Part shown: positions 34,884 through 43,769 of the stretch, piece by piece
Numbering within the stretch: position 1 is the first letter of the stretch
Layout: every line of letters begins with the position of its first letter
DNA from: Nitrosopumilus ureiphilus
Lineage (GTDB): Archaea > Thermoproteota > Nitrososphaeria > Nitrososphaerales > Nitrosopumilaceae
Length of the DNA: 64,000 nt
Reading direction: 5' to 3'
Assembly: GCF_013407185.1 (NCBI RefSeq)
Contig: NZ_CP026995.1
Location: forward strand, 276,841 to 340,840
The notes under the pieces: model-generated
Told to the model about the DNA's origin: nothing
Seen by the model: the letters and a program-made list of their open reading frames with translations, nothing else
Databases searched by the model: none
Program-made: the position numbers and the translations under genes

Positions 34884-35021
34884 TTTGGTGGATCTGGTAA
34901 TCTCCGTCATGTATTTGTGACGGCTGAAACAAAACAGAAACTAATTGAAAGAGGCTGGGACAAAATTCTATCTGTAAAACATGTTGATGCAGATATTTTG
35001 GCATCTCTGAGTCATAATTAG
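34884..35021 (+). pseudogene. Gene fragment
   Basis: The open frame gives GGSGNLRHVFVTAETKQKLI, ERGWDKILSVKHVDADILAS and a stop. It has no start codon of its own except GTG 34917. Composition is protein-like, so it is probably the 3' end of a deleted gene. No family was recognised. The rest of 35022-35420 shows only short broken frames. Confidence 0.35.
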
Positions 35022-35428
35022 AAAATGAAAATAGATTTTTTGCCAATCATAGAAAAATAATAATTGTTTTGCTAATATTCTCAGTAGTTGCTATGTAATT
35101 TACTGGCATGATGGCGCTTTCTATTTTTGGCAGTATTGACCATGTAATCGGCTTAGAGAAAATTTACAGGAAATTGAAAGTACTTATCTACCTGTAATCT
35201 CTTCTTCTGGTTTACTGGATAAACTGCCCTTTTCCTAAAGCAAAATTTTTCACCCAAAATAGTGCAAAATCTATGTTCCTGACTATTCCCCGTGTCATGT
35301 GGGTAGAGAGCCAATTTGAACCGAAAATAAATTCTTTCAAAATAGTCCTATCTTATTAATTTCATTAAAGTGGTCTTTTTAGGCATAAGTTGGTATATCA
35401 AACTTGAGAGTGTTAATTTAATTTAACC

Positions 35429-35442
35429 AATCCCGCCGAGGG
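35429..35442 (+). repeat. attR-like direct repeat (tRNA-Asp 3' end duplicate)
   Basis: AATCCCGCCGAGGG is identical to 30069-30082 and is followed by TCCATTATT (CCATCAATT at the tRNA). It stands alone with no other tRNA sequence and delimits a 5.36-kb segment. Confidence 0.7.
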
Positions 35443-35580
35443 TCCATTATTCCTATAATTTCATAATCTCAAAATAATTCATAGCGATCAATCAGAATTT
35501 TTGTGATTGCTGTTGCAAAATGAATTATAATTGAATTACCTACAAGAATATTAAAATTCAGGCAATTTTAGTAAAATTTG

Positions 35581-36291
35581 ATGTCTGAAGAGAAAAAAGA
35601 ATCTGAAGTAGATGCAAAATCTGCCGAAGATTCATCCTCTGAAAAAACATCTGTTGAAGAATCTAAAGTTGATGCAAAAGCAGCTGAGGATGCAAAAGCA
35701 GCTGAGGATGCAATTGCAAAGGCTGAGGCTGCCGCAAAAGCTGCAGAAGCTGCAGAAGCTGCAGTAAAAGATGCTCTTGCCAAAGCAAAAGCTGCCAAAG
35801 CAGAAGCAGAAGCTGCAGCAGAAGAAGAATACAAAGCAATAGCTGCAGAGGTTAAAGCAGATGCTGCAAAGAAACCTGATTTTACGTTTAAGCGACAAGG
35901 TGAAGAAATCTTCAGACGAGAAATGGGTGAACCTGAATTTTTCTTAGATAAAAAAGATAGATTCCCAAGACCAATTCTTTCACAAGATGAACAAGAATCT
36001 CTAACAAGACAAGCAGAGATTCCACAGGATCAAACCCCTGCATATATTCCTGAACATGTTCTTAGTCCAGAATTTGGTGGAGTTTCAAATTATGAACGTA
36101 GTGTTGATTTATTTTTAGAAGAAGCAAAACTAAAACTTGAAAAATTAAAAAATGATCCAGACTCATCTCCAAAAGAAATCCGAGATGCTGAAAATGAAAT
36201 TATTTACTTAGAATCTTTGCATGAAAATTTCTATATTGGAATGAATGTTTTCAGAACAGCTAAAGGCGGACGGGATAAAATAAAGGCATAA
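35581..36291 (+). CDS. Ala/Lys/Glu-rich coiled-coil protein with conserved C-terminal domain
   Basis: This 236-aa protein has a low-complexity alpha-helical stretch of Ala, Lys and Glu at residues ~15-100 (for example AKAAEDAIAKAEAAAKAAEA), probably a long coiled coil. The C-terminal 130 residues are of normal complexity (FKRQGEEIFRREMGEPEFF, EEAKLKLEKLKNDPDSSPKE). Family not recognised. It ends 3 bp before the GluTR-like gene, so the two are probably co-transcribed. ATG 35581 is used rather than TTG 35578. Confidence 0.75.
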   Translation: MSEEKKESEVDAKSAEDSSSEKTSVEESKVDAKAAEDAKAAEDAIAKAEAAAKAAEAAEAAVKDALAKAKAAKAEAEAAAEEEYKAIAAEVKADAAKKPDFTFKRQGEEIFRREMGEPEFFLDKKDRFPRPILSQDEQESLTRQAEIPQDQTPAYIPEHVLSPEFGGVSNYERSVDLFLEEAKLKLEKLKNDPDSSPKEIRDAENEIIYLESLHENFYIGMNVFRTAKGGRDKIKA

Positions 36292-36294
36292 TAG

Positions 36295-37380
36295 GTGAAT
36301 GTTGTGAGTCAAATATCTTTTGATGTAATGAACGCGAGAGTTACTTTCAAAAATATTCCTATACACACATTATCAAAATTTTCTTTTAAAGATGTCATTA
36401 CAGCATGTCAAGAATTTAAAAAAATCCCTGGTGTTGAAGAATGTATAATTATTCAATCTGCAACTAGAGTGGAAATCTTTACAGTTAGTAATGTTGAATC
36501 TGATGATTCTCCCGATGCAAGAAGACCCGAAGGTAAAACCCTCGTGTTAAATCAAATTAAAGATACTTGGGTATCTTTATCATCACTAGAGCAAATTGAT
36601 ATTGATCATTTTGATCAAACTCTAGAAGTTTACAAAGGTGATGATGTTTATCTCAATCTTTTAAGATTGGCCTCGGGATTAGATGCTTTAGTTGTTGGAT
36701 GGCAAAATGTTTTTGATGATGTTGTTCAATCATTAACAAATGCAAAAAATGCAGGAACATCTGGTCCAATTCTAAATAAATTATTTGAGAGCGTGATTAG
36801 ATTATCTACTAGAATGAGGGATACAACAGGAATTTCAAAAGATGTTGTCTCACTTGGGGATGTTGCAGTAAAACTTGTGGATGAAAAAGCAGGCCTTGAT
36901 TCTAAGAAAAAAGTTTTAGTAATTGGAACTGGTGAATCTGCAGCAACACTTGTAAAAGCTTTAGATAAAAAAGGTATCTCATTTGATGTCACTAGTCGAA
37001 CTCTTGAACGTGCAACTGGTTTTACAACCATTCTTGGTGGAACTCCTGTAGATTTTAATGATGTTTTGACAGGATTTGACAAGTATGATATTGTTTTTGT
37101 CGCAACCACCTCTGATTATTTCTTAATTACGTATGATAGAATTAGACTAGTAATGGAAGAAAAGACAAAGGGTACACTCGTTTTAGATTTATCTGAACCT
37201 AGAACTGTAGATGAAGGAATTACCGCTCTTCCTGGAATCAAATTATTGTTCAGAGATCAAATAGCAGAAATTTATGAAGAAAGTGTAAGAACTCGAACAG
37301 GTATTATTCCTGCAGTTGAGAAAATTATTGAAAAAGAACTTCCTGTTTTATCTGCTAGAATGAAAAGATTGGATGTTTAA
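36295..37380 (+). CDS. Glutamyl-tRNA reductase-like protein lacking the catalytic cysteine
   Basis: This 361-aa protein has the three-part GluTR layout: an N-terminal domain, an NADPH Rossmann domain (KKKVLVIGTGESAATLVKAL, SRTLERATGF) and a C-terminal dimerisation helix. However, the active-site motif S-T-C-N-R is replaced by QSATR (A56 at the Cys position). Without this nucleophile the standard thioester mechanism cannot work, so it may be a regulator, scaffold or a reductase with another substrate. GTG 36295 is the start. The true hemA would be elsewhere. Confidence 0.8.
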   Translation: MNVVSQISFDVMNARVTFKNIPIHTLSKFSFKDVITACQEFKKIPGVEECIIIQSATRVEIFTVSNVESDDSPDARRPEGKTLVLNQIKDTWVSLSSLEQIDIDHFDQTLEVYKGDDVYLNLLRLASGLDALVVGWQNVFDDVVQSLTNAKNAGTSGPILNKLFESVIRLSTRMRDTTGISKDVVSLGDVAVKLVDEKAGLDSKKKVLVIGTGESAATLVKALDKKGISFDVTSRTLERATGFTTILGGTPVDFNDVLTGFDKYDIVFVATTSDYFLITYDRIRLVMEEKTKGTLVLDLSEPRTVDEGITALPGIKLLFRDQIAEIYEESVRTRTGIIPAVEKIIEKELPVLSARMKRLDV

Positions 37381-37384
37381 TTTT

Positions 37385-37552
37385 CTACAAACCTTGTTTT
37401 CTTAAGAGAAATTGCATTATGGCTTCTTTAGAATAATCTATTCCATGTTCATCATCAGTATGGGTTCTAAAATCTTCAATTACTTGTTCCATTTCACCAT
37501 CTGCAACAAAATCACACTCAAAACCGTAATCTCTGCATTTTAGTTGTGCCAT
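37385..37552 (-). CDS. DUF1059 small protein
   Basis: This 55-aa protein MAQLKCRDYGFECDFVADGE has the DUF1059 pattern K-C-R-D-x-G-x-x-C-x-F, with HTDDEHGI near the end. The two Cys and two His suggest metal binding. The longer frame starts at 37573, but TTTTATATTG on the reverse strand about 25 bp ahead of ATG 37552 supports the shorter version. Function unknown. Confidence 0.85.
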   Translation of the reverse strand: MAQLKCRDYGFECDFVADGEMEQVIEDFRTHTDDEHGIDYSKEAIMQFLLRKQGL

Positions 37553-37662
37553 GCTTTGGTGAAAGATAATCAATATAAAAATCCACAGGTATATTGCTAA
37601 TTTAGATACATCAAGTTACTGAGATTGAAGACTCAACTTGATCTGATATTTTTTTAAAAATT

Positions 37663-38505
37663 CTATCCGTAAGATTCGTATTTTATAGCAAAACTGCCAT
37701 CCGGCTTTTTTTCATGTTCAGTTACGAATCCCTTTGGCCCTAAATATTCAAGCACACCATCTATAGTTCCTTGATAACCACAAATGTAGATAATTGTATT
37801 TTCTGGAGTAATTTCTTCACCTACCATCTCTTCAACTGGTGACAATCCTGTTTTTTTATCCGATTTGAAAAATGACTCAACTCTTCCCACATGACCGTTC
37901 CATGATCTATTGAAATATTCTTTTGGTCTGCTAATAGCTGCTCCGTATCTAAAATTCCATTGATCCCTTCCTCTTTTTTCACTTTCTAATTCTAAATCAG
38001 TTAAGAGACGTTTGTAGCTTAATTCATCAACATAGCTTGCACCATGAAGTATTACCACTTCACGTTTATCGTTAGTATCGTGGAAATGTTTTGCAAATGC
38101 AATAAATGGTGCCAATCCTGTGCCTCCTCCTACGCAAATTATTCTTCTATTATCTTTCTGACCGTTAGGTAAATTGTCACTAATCTGCAATGCAGCTCCT
38201 GTTGGATCTCCAAGAGATACTTCGTCACCAACGCTTAGATAAAATAATTCAGTAGTTACTCTACCTGGAAGTGGTTTTCTAACCCATCTAATAACAAATT
38301 CAAAATAATCTCTATTTTCTGGATGAGATGCAATTGAGTATGCTCTTCTAACCACTTTTTTTTCTGATGGAATAGGAAGACCTATTGTTAAAAATTGCCC
38401 TGTCTTGTATTGAGGCATGCCGTTTTCTGGCACCAATCGAATAATTACAAGATCTTCTTTTAGTAACTCTCTATAGACTACCTTTGCTTTCATCTCAGTT
38501 ACCAT
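37663..38505 (-). CDS. Ferredoxin/flavodoxin-NADP+ reductase (FNR), copy 2
   Basis: This 280-aa protein is the paralogue of the FNR at 12963-13808 with the same motifs: RRAYSIASHPEN, CVGGGTGLAPFIAFAKHF, CGYQGTIDGVLEYL and C-terminal KYESYG. Differences concentrate at the loop after LSVGDEVSLGDPTGAAL and near the C-terminus. It probably exchanges electrons between NADPH and a different carrier. The start is ATG 38505; an internal ATG four codons later is also possible. Confidence 0.92.
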   Translation of the reverse strand: MVTEMKAKVVYRELLKEDLVIIRLVPENGMPQYKTGQFLTIGLPIPSEKKVVRRAYSIASHPENRDYFEFVIRWVRKPLPGRVTTELFYLSVGDEVSLGDPTGAALQISDNLPNGQKDNRRIICVGGGTGLAPFIAFAKHFHDTNDKREVVILHGASYVDELSYKRLLTDLELESEKRGRDQWNFRYGAAISRPKEYFNRSWNGHVGRVESFFKSDKKTGLSPVEEMVGEEITPENTIIYICGYQGTIDGVLEYLGPKGFVTEHEKKPDGSFAIKYESYG

Positions 38506-38636
38506 ACAAGATGTTTTTTTGTGACTTTGGATAAATATATTTCTGTTATGATTTGATTGAAAAATTCCATTATTATTCTAATGTATCAAATTATCTGTGA
38601 AATTAATCACTATAATTCAATTAATGACAAAATCAA

Positions 38637-39437
38637 TTATTGATCGATTTGTGACATTATCTCATCGAGAATTTTCTTGTTTGCTGCAGCAATGAAAGAA
38701 ACTCTTGTTTCATAACTAAGATCTGAATCAAGCGGATTCAAATCTGCATCTAATAATAATCCCCCAGCTTCTTTGACAATTAGATAACCTGCTGCAATAT
38801 CTTGAATTCTAATTTTGTCCCTCAAGTCAATAAAAATATCCACTAACCCTCTTGCAAAAAATGCCATTTCTAGAGCATTTGCTCCAAAATGTCTAAGATG
38901 ATTGTGTTTTTCAAAAATTGGAAGAAATCGTCTAACCAAATCCTCTGTTGCACCTGAAATGTTGATTCCTACTATCTTGTAGATTGGATCATTATCATGT
39001 ACTTTAATTCGTTGTTCATTGAAAAATGAACCTTTATTTTTTGAAGCCCAATACATTTCCCCATTTACTAGATTTGTAATTACTCCATCTGTGATTGAAC
39101 TGAGTTTATTTTCTGTTGCAAATGCTAAGGAACTACAGAAAAAAGGAACTCCTCTTACAGCATTAGCAGAACCGTCAATTGCATCCATTATCACGTATCC
39201 TTTAGAATTATCTGATAATTCAACACGTCCACATTCTTCACCTAAAACAATACACTCAAAATTAATTTCTTTAAGATAATCTAAAACTGTTTTTTCAGCA
39301 ACAATGTCTATGTTTCTTGAAATATCTCCTCCTGCTCCTCTGCCAAAGTCTCCCGCGGCATGTTCAGTTCCTGCAAGATCCTTTACGTTTTCATAAATTC
39401 TATTTGATGCTTCTCGAAGAATTTCTATTACTTCCAC
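38637..39437 (-). CDS. Inositol-1-monophosphatase / fructose-1,6-bisphosphatase family
   Basis: This 266-aa protein has the Mg-dependent phosphatase motifs: EECGRVE (metal-binding Glu), VIMDAIDGSANAVRGVPF (D-x-I-D-G-S) and RIQDIAAGYLIVKEAGG at the C-terminal metal site. Archaeal members hydrolyse both inositol monophosphate and fructose-1,6-bisphosphate, thus serving gluconeogenesis or inositol lipids. The start is GTG 39437. The divergent promoter is shared with the gene at 39520. Confidence 0.92.
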   Translation of the reverse strand: MEVIEILREASNRIYENVKDLAGTEHAAGDFGRGAGGDISRNIDIVAEKTVLDYLKEINFECIVLGEECGRVELSDNSKGYVIMDAIDGSANAVRGVPFFCSSLAFATENKLSSITDGVITNLVNGEMYWASKNKGSFFNEQRIKVHDNDPIYKIVGINISGATEDLVRRFLPIFEKHNHLRHFGANALEMAFFARGLVDIFIDLRDKIRIQDIAAGYLIVKEAGGLLLDADLNPLDSDLSYETRVSFIAAANKKILDEIMSQIDQ

Positions 39438-39519
39438 AATGAATATTTTCTACTTCGTAATTTAAGTGAAGAAAATTTTTGTTTTGAAAGCATAAATAAC
39501 AATAAAGAAGCTTACGTTT

Positions 39520-40635
39520 GTGAGTGGAAAAGATCAATCTGTTGTAAGCAAAGAAGCTTTGATGAGTACAAAACCTGGAAAACAAATAATGAAGCAAGCA
39601 TTATTCAAATCAAAAGGTTTCAAATTATTTAACAAATACAAGGAAGAAACAGAAAATGAATTTCCAAAATTTGCAGAGAGATTTGCACAAGGCCTCCTAA
39701 ATGAAATAAAATCTGATACTAATCCTAATTCTACTCAACAAGCATTTGGTAATGAAGTTGGTTCAACTGAAATTATTCTAAATTCCTCTGAAATCGAGCC
39801 TATAAAATCAAAATTAGAGAGTCTTGAAGTACTGCAAGATAGAGTAAATAGAATCTTAAATTCCAATTTTGTAAAAATGACATTTCCTGTTTTCAATGGA
39901 TTGTTTGATGCAGCAGCAGAATTTTCTGGAAGAGACGATCCGCAATTAAAACAAGATATGGTTGAAGGACATATTCTAGCAATTGATTTGAGTGAACCTA
40001 TGGATAGAATTGTAGATAAAGATGAAGACTTGGAATTTCTTGATGATTATAAACTTATGAATCCCTACATTCTAAAATTAGCTAGAGATAAAATTTCAAA
40101 AGGTGGTGAACAAGTTCTAAAAGAATTTGAGGCGGGATTTAAAGATGCTCGAATTGGACAATACTTGGATGAGAAATTAAAATCAAAACCAACTACAATT
40201 ACTGAAGAAGAAATGACTCTCTCTTACAAAAAATATCGTGCTGTAATGGGAACTGCTGGTAGAAACATGGCTTTAGCAGAACGACCTTTAGGAGAAATTT
40301 TCTATTTAGGTATGGCACGAGCTGCGGAAGGTGTTGGATGTGGAAATGAGATTGAAGATTCAATAAAAAATGGATTTGTAAAAATTCCTTCTTGGCCACT
40401 TTACTATTCTTTGTTGGCAACTGATGTGAAAAAAGGATTTGAAATCACTTTGGAAAAAAGTAATTTGTATTTACAAGATGCTCGACTTACTCTGGAGTTA
40501 TTGCCAGAAGAATTCTCACACAAAGAATTTTTAGAATTTCTATTTTTGACTGTAGAGCATTACAATCAATATTGGTACAATAAATTACAAAAGGCCAATA
40601 AATGGTCTGAATTTCAATCTAATCTTCCCAAGTGA
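39520..40635 (+). CDS. Conserved protein of unknown function upstream of rfcL
   Basis: This 371-aa, mostly helical, soluble protein has no signal or TM. CATAAATAAC at about 39490 fits a leaderless GTG start at 39520. No catalytic motif was recognised. Its stop overlaps an in-frame GTG of rfcL and the main rfcL ATG is 8 bp further on, so it is probably in the rfcL operon. Length and steady composition indicate a real gene conserved in the lineage rather than an island gene. Confidence 0.8.
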   Translation: MSGKDQSVVSKEALMSTKPGKQIMKQALFKSKGFKLFNKYKEETENEFPKFAERFAQGLLNEIKSDTNPNSTQQAFGNEVGSTEIILNSSEIEPIKSKLESLEVLQDRVNRILNSNFVKMTFPVFNGLFDAAAEFSGRDDPQLKQDMVEGHILAIDLSEPMDRIVDKDEDLEFLDDYKLMNPYILKLARDKISKGGEQVLKEFEAGFKDARIGQYLDEKLKSKPTTITEEEMTLSYKKYRAVMGTAGRNMALAERPLGEIFYLGMARAAEGVGCGNEIEDSIKNGFVKIPSWPLYYSLLATDVKKGFEITLEKSNLYLQDARLTLELLPEEFSHKEFLEFLFLTVEHYNQYWYNKLQKANKWSEFQSNLPK

Positions 40636-40643
40636 TAAAATTG

Positions 40644-41801
40644 ATGTGGTCTGAAAAATATCGACCTCAGATTATTTCTGATATGGTAGGAAATGAAGAG
40701 CCAAGAGCAGTAATAATGGAATGGTTTGCAAAATGGAAAAAAGGCACTAAACCTCTTCTTCTAGTTGGTCCTCCAGGTATTGGAAAAACCACCATTGCTT
40801 ATCTTGTGGCCAAACAATTTGGATATGATATGATTGGTCTAAATGCCAGTGATGTTAGAAGCAAATCTAGAATAAATGAAATTCTTATGCCTGTTTTGGG
40901 TAATGTAAGTGTCTTAGGAACTCCAATGATTTTCGTCGATGAAGTTGATGGAATTCATGGGCGAGGTGATTATGGTGGTGCTTCAGCACTTGTTGATATT
41001 CTAAAAGAACCTACAGTACCAATAGTTCTTGCAGCAAATAGTGATGCATCAGATAAAATGAAAAGTATCAAAAAAGTAGTCAAAACCATATCGTTTAAAA
41101 GAATTCCTCCTAGATTACTTCGAGTTTATCTTGAAAATATCTTGAAAAAAGAAAACGCAAAACTAAGTCCTGGTTCATTAATCAAAGTGATTGATAAATC
41201 TAAAGGAGATATTCGTTCAATGATTAATTTCACTCAATCTTTAGTTACTGGATTTAATCCACAAACGGAAACAACTTTTGAAAATATTAATGTTGAAGAT
41301 GGCGTTAATGCTTTCTTCAAAGCAAATTCAATTGAAGAAGCTAGAATTGTTTTGTATTCTATGCGGATTGATCCTCGAGAAAAAATTAATGCATTCTATT
41401 CAAGTATTATTACCAGTAATTTAGATAATTCAAGTCTTGCAAAATATTTAGAAACTATGTCTAATGCTGACATGCTTTTTGGAAAAATTATGAAAACTCA
41501 GAACTGGAGACTTTTACGTTACCTAAATGATATTTTAATTAAATTATATCAAAATGATGATCGAATTAGATATGCACAATACAATCTCTCATGGCCATTA
41601 CTCAATAGAATTCGTTGGGATGGTGCAAAAATCAAATCATTGTCATCTGTAATGGCAAAAAAATTACATATGTCTTCAAGTGCTTTTGTAACTTTATGTT
41701 TGCCATTTGTTTTGTTTTGCATTAAAAATAAAACTCTGGAATTAGAGTTAGAGGAAACCTTTGGTGATATTATTGAAAAGGAGATTGAGCTAATTCAATG
41801 A
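40644..41801 (+). CDS. rfcL: Replication factor C large subunit
   Basis: This 385-aa AAA+ clamp loader begins MWSEKYRPQIISDMVGNEEP. Walker A is GPPGIGKTT, Walker B is IFVDEVDGIHGRGDYGG, sensor 1 is VLAANSD, and the RFC-large domain follows. ATG 40644 matches the MW-x-EKYRP start of RFC proteins; an in-frame GTG at 40632 overlapping the previous stop is an alternative. The C-terminus is shorter than in many archaea (no long basic or PIP-box tail). It pairs with RfcS at the left edge of the window. Confidence 0.95.
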   Translation: MWSEKYRPQIISDMVGNEEPRAVIMEWFAKWKKGTKPLLLVGPPGIGKTTIAYLVAKQFGYDMIGLNASDVRSKSRINEILMPVLGNVSVLGTPMIFVDEVDGIHGRGDYGGASALVDILKEPTVPIVLAANSDASDKMKSIKKVVKTISFKRIPPRLLRVYLENILKKENAKLSPGSLIKVIDKSKGDIRSMINFTQSLVTGFNPQTETTFENINVEDGVNAFFKANSIEEARIVLYSMRIDPREKINAFYSSIITSNLDNSSLAKYLETMSNADMLFGKIMKTQNWRLLRYLNDILIKLYQNDDRIRYAQYNLSWPLLNRIRWDGAKIKSLSSVMAKKLHMSSSAFVTLCLPFVLFCIKNKTLELELEETFGDIIEKEIELIQ

Positions 41802-42109
41802 GTTGGAGAAAAATTCCTATGAAATTTTCGGGAACATGTATAATTTGTAACGAAAAAATTGAAATTAATGAGATTGGTTTATGGGCAAAAGGATTAGGTG
41901 TCAAACACGAAAAATGTGCCCAAATCAATGAATTACAATGCAGTGTTTGTGGAGGCCCAGCTGGTTGCCTTCATTGTGAATTTCAGGAAACTTGTGACAT
42001 TCCAAATGTTTCTCAATTATGTATTTGTAAGAAATGTAGTGAAGAAAAAGATGCCTTTAGCTCTTATCAAAAATCAACGAACAAGAAATTTCCAATTCTT
42101 AACTCTTGA
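41798..42109 (+). CDS. Small Cys-rich zinc-binding protein
   Basis: This 103-aa protein has several Cys pairs: GTCIICNEKI, HEKC, LQCSVCGGPAGCLHCEFQETC and CICKKCSEE. At least two zinc sites can be formed. The start overlaps the rfcL stop (ATGA), suggesting coupled translation and possibly a function with clamp loader or DNA. Family not recognised. Confidence 0.8.
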   Translation: MSWRKIPMKFSGTCIICNEKIEINEIGLWAKGLGVKHEKCAQINELQCSVCGGPAGCLHCEFQETCDIPNVSQLCICKKCSEEKDAFSSYQKSTNKKFPILNS

Positions 42110-42215
42110 AATTCTAAAAAAAACAATGATCTATGAATTTTTGTAAAAATTTCATGATATTTTTATTCTCAAACTAAATTAATATAGGAAACCCTCTCAA
42201 ACTTAGATCACTGTT

Positions 42216-43763
42216 ATGCATTCTGAAAAGATTGAGCGATATTCTAAAAATAATAACACAGCATTTCAAGGAGGTGGACAAGACAGAATTAAGGCTCAAC
42301 ATGATAAGGGCAAATTAACTGCTCGTGAAAGAATAGATCTTTTACTTGATGAAGGTACTTTTACTGAAATTGATCCGTTAACCACACATCACTATCATGA
42401 ATATGATATGCAGAAAAAGAAATTTTTCACTGATGGTGTGGTTGGTGGTTATGGAAATGTAAATGGTAGACAAATCTTCGTCTTTGCTTATGACTTTACT
42501 GTTCTTGGTGGAACACTAAGTCAGATGGGGGCCAAAAAAATTACTAAACTAATGGATCATGCAGTAAGAACTGGCTGTCCAATTATTGGTATTATGGATT
42601 CTGGTGGTGCAAGAATTCAAGAAGGAATTATGAGTCTTGATGGGTTTGCAGATATCTTTTATCATAATCAATTAGCTTCAGGAGTTATTCCTCAAATTAC
42701 TGCAAGTATTGGTCCTTCGGCAGGTGGTTCTGTGTATTCTCCTGCAATGACTGACTTTGTAATTATGGTAGAAAAAGTTGGAACCATGTTTGTTACGGGA
42801 CCTGATGTCGTTAAAACAGTTCTAGGTGAAGAAATCTCATTTGATGAACTTGGTGGAGCCATGACACATGGTTCTAAAAGTGGTGTTGCACATTTTGTTG
42901 CACAAAATGAATACGAGTGTATGGATTATATCAAAAAATTAATCTCTTATCTTCCTCAAAATAATACCGAAGCACCTCCTAAAACCAAAACTGACGATGA
43001 TCCAAATAGAATGGATCATAATTTAATTAACATCATTCCAGAAAATCCCCTACAACCATATGACATGAAAGAAATAATTAATTCAATTGTAGATAATCAT
43101 GAATTCTTTGAAGTACATGAGCTGTTTGCACCCAATGTTATAGTAGGTTATGGAAGAATGGATGGTCAAGTTGTAGGAATTGTTGCAAATCAGCCAATAC
43201 ATCTTGCAGGTGCACTTGATATTGACTCATCAAACAAAGCAGCAAGATTTATTCGATTTTGTGATGCATTTAACATTCCAATAATTACTCTAGTTGATAC
43301 TCCAGGATATATGCCGGGATCTAATCAAGAACACAATGGAATCATTCGACATGGAAGTAAGTTGTTATATGCATACTGTGAAGCAACTGTTCCAAGAATT
43401 ACTTTAGTTATTGGAAAAGCATATGGTGGTGCATACATTGCAATGGGAAGTAAAAATCTAAGAACTGATATTAATTATGCATGGCCAACTGCAAGATGTG
43501 CAGTTTTGGGAGGGGAGGCTGCAGTCAAAATCATGTATAGAAAAGAACTTGATGGCGCCGATGATCCTGAAGCGCTAAAAAAACAATTAATCGATGAATT
43601 TGCTGAAAAATTTGAAAATCCATACGTAGCAGCATCACATGGTACTGTAGATAACGTAATTGATCCAGCTGAAACAAGACCTATGCTTATCAAAGCATTA
43701 CATATGCTTGCAAGCAAGAGAGAAAAACAACTACCAAGAAAACACGGAAACATCAATTTGTGA
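42216..43763 (+). CDS. pccB: Acetyl/propionyl-CoA carboxylase, carboxyltransferase subunit
   Basis: This 515-aa protein of full length has LTARERIDLLLDEGTFTE, IGIMDSGGARIQEG, GPSAGGSVYSPAMTDFVIMV (acyl-CoA oxyanion hole) and IGKAYGGAYIAMGSK (carboxybiotin side). It transfers CO2 from biotin to acetyl-CoA and propionyl-CoA. In Thaumarchaeota this enzyme performs both carboxylations of the 3-hydroxypropionate/4-hydroxybutyrate cycle. A TATA-like TTAATATAGG at about 42178 precedes the gene; biotin carboxylase follows after 6 bp. Confidence 0.97.
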   Translation: MHSEKIERYSKNNNTAFQGGGQDRIKAQHDKGKLTARERIDLLLDEGTFTEIDPLTTHHYHEYDMQKKKFFTDGVVGGYGNVNGRQIFVFAYDFTVLGGTLSQMGAKKITKLMDHAVRTGCPIIGIMDSGGARIQEGIMSLDGFADIFYHNQLASGVIPQITASIGPSAGGSVYSPAMTDFVIMVEKVGTMFVTGPDVVKTVLGEEISFDELGGAMTHGSKSGVAHFVAQNEYECMDYIKKLISYLPQNNTEAPPKTKTDDDPNRMDHNLINIIPENPLQPYDMKEIINSIVDNHEFFEVHELFAPNVIVGYGRMDGQVVGIVANQPIHLAGALDIDSSNKAARFIRFCDAFNIPIITLVDTPGYMPGSNQEHNGIIRHGSKLLYAYCEATVPRITLVIGKAYGGAYIAMGSKNLRTDINYAWPTARCAVLGGEAAVKIMYRKELDGADDPEALKKQLIDEFAEKFENPYVAASHGTVDNVIDPAETRPMLIKALHMLASKREKQLPRKHGNINL

Positions 43764-43769
43764 TTGAAT

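Noticed and set aside
35568..35898. Ala/Ser- and Cys/Phe-rich reverse ORFs
   Set aside because: Artefacts of the Ala/Lys/Glu low-complexity codons of the plus-strand gene.
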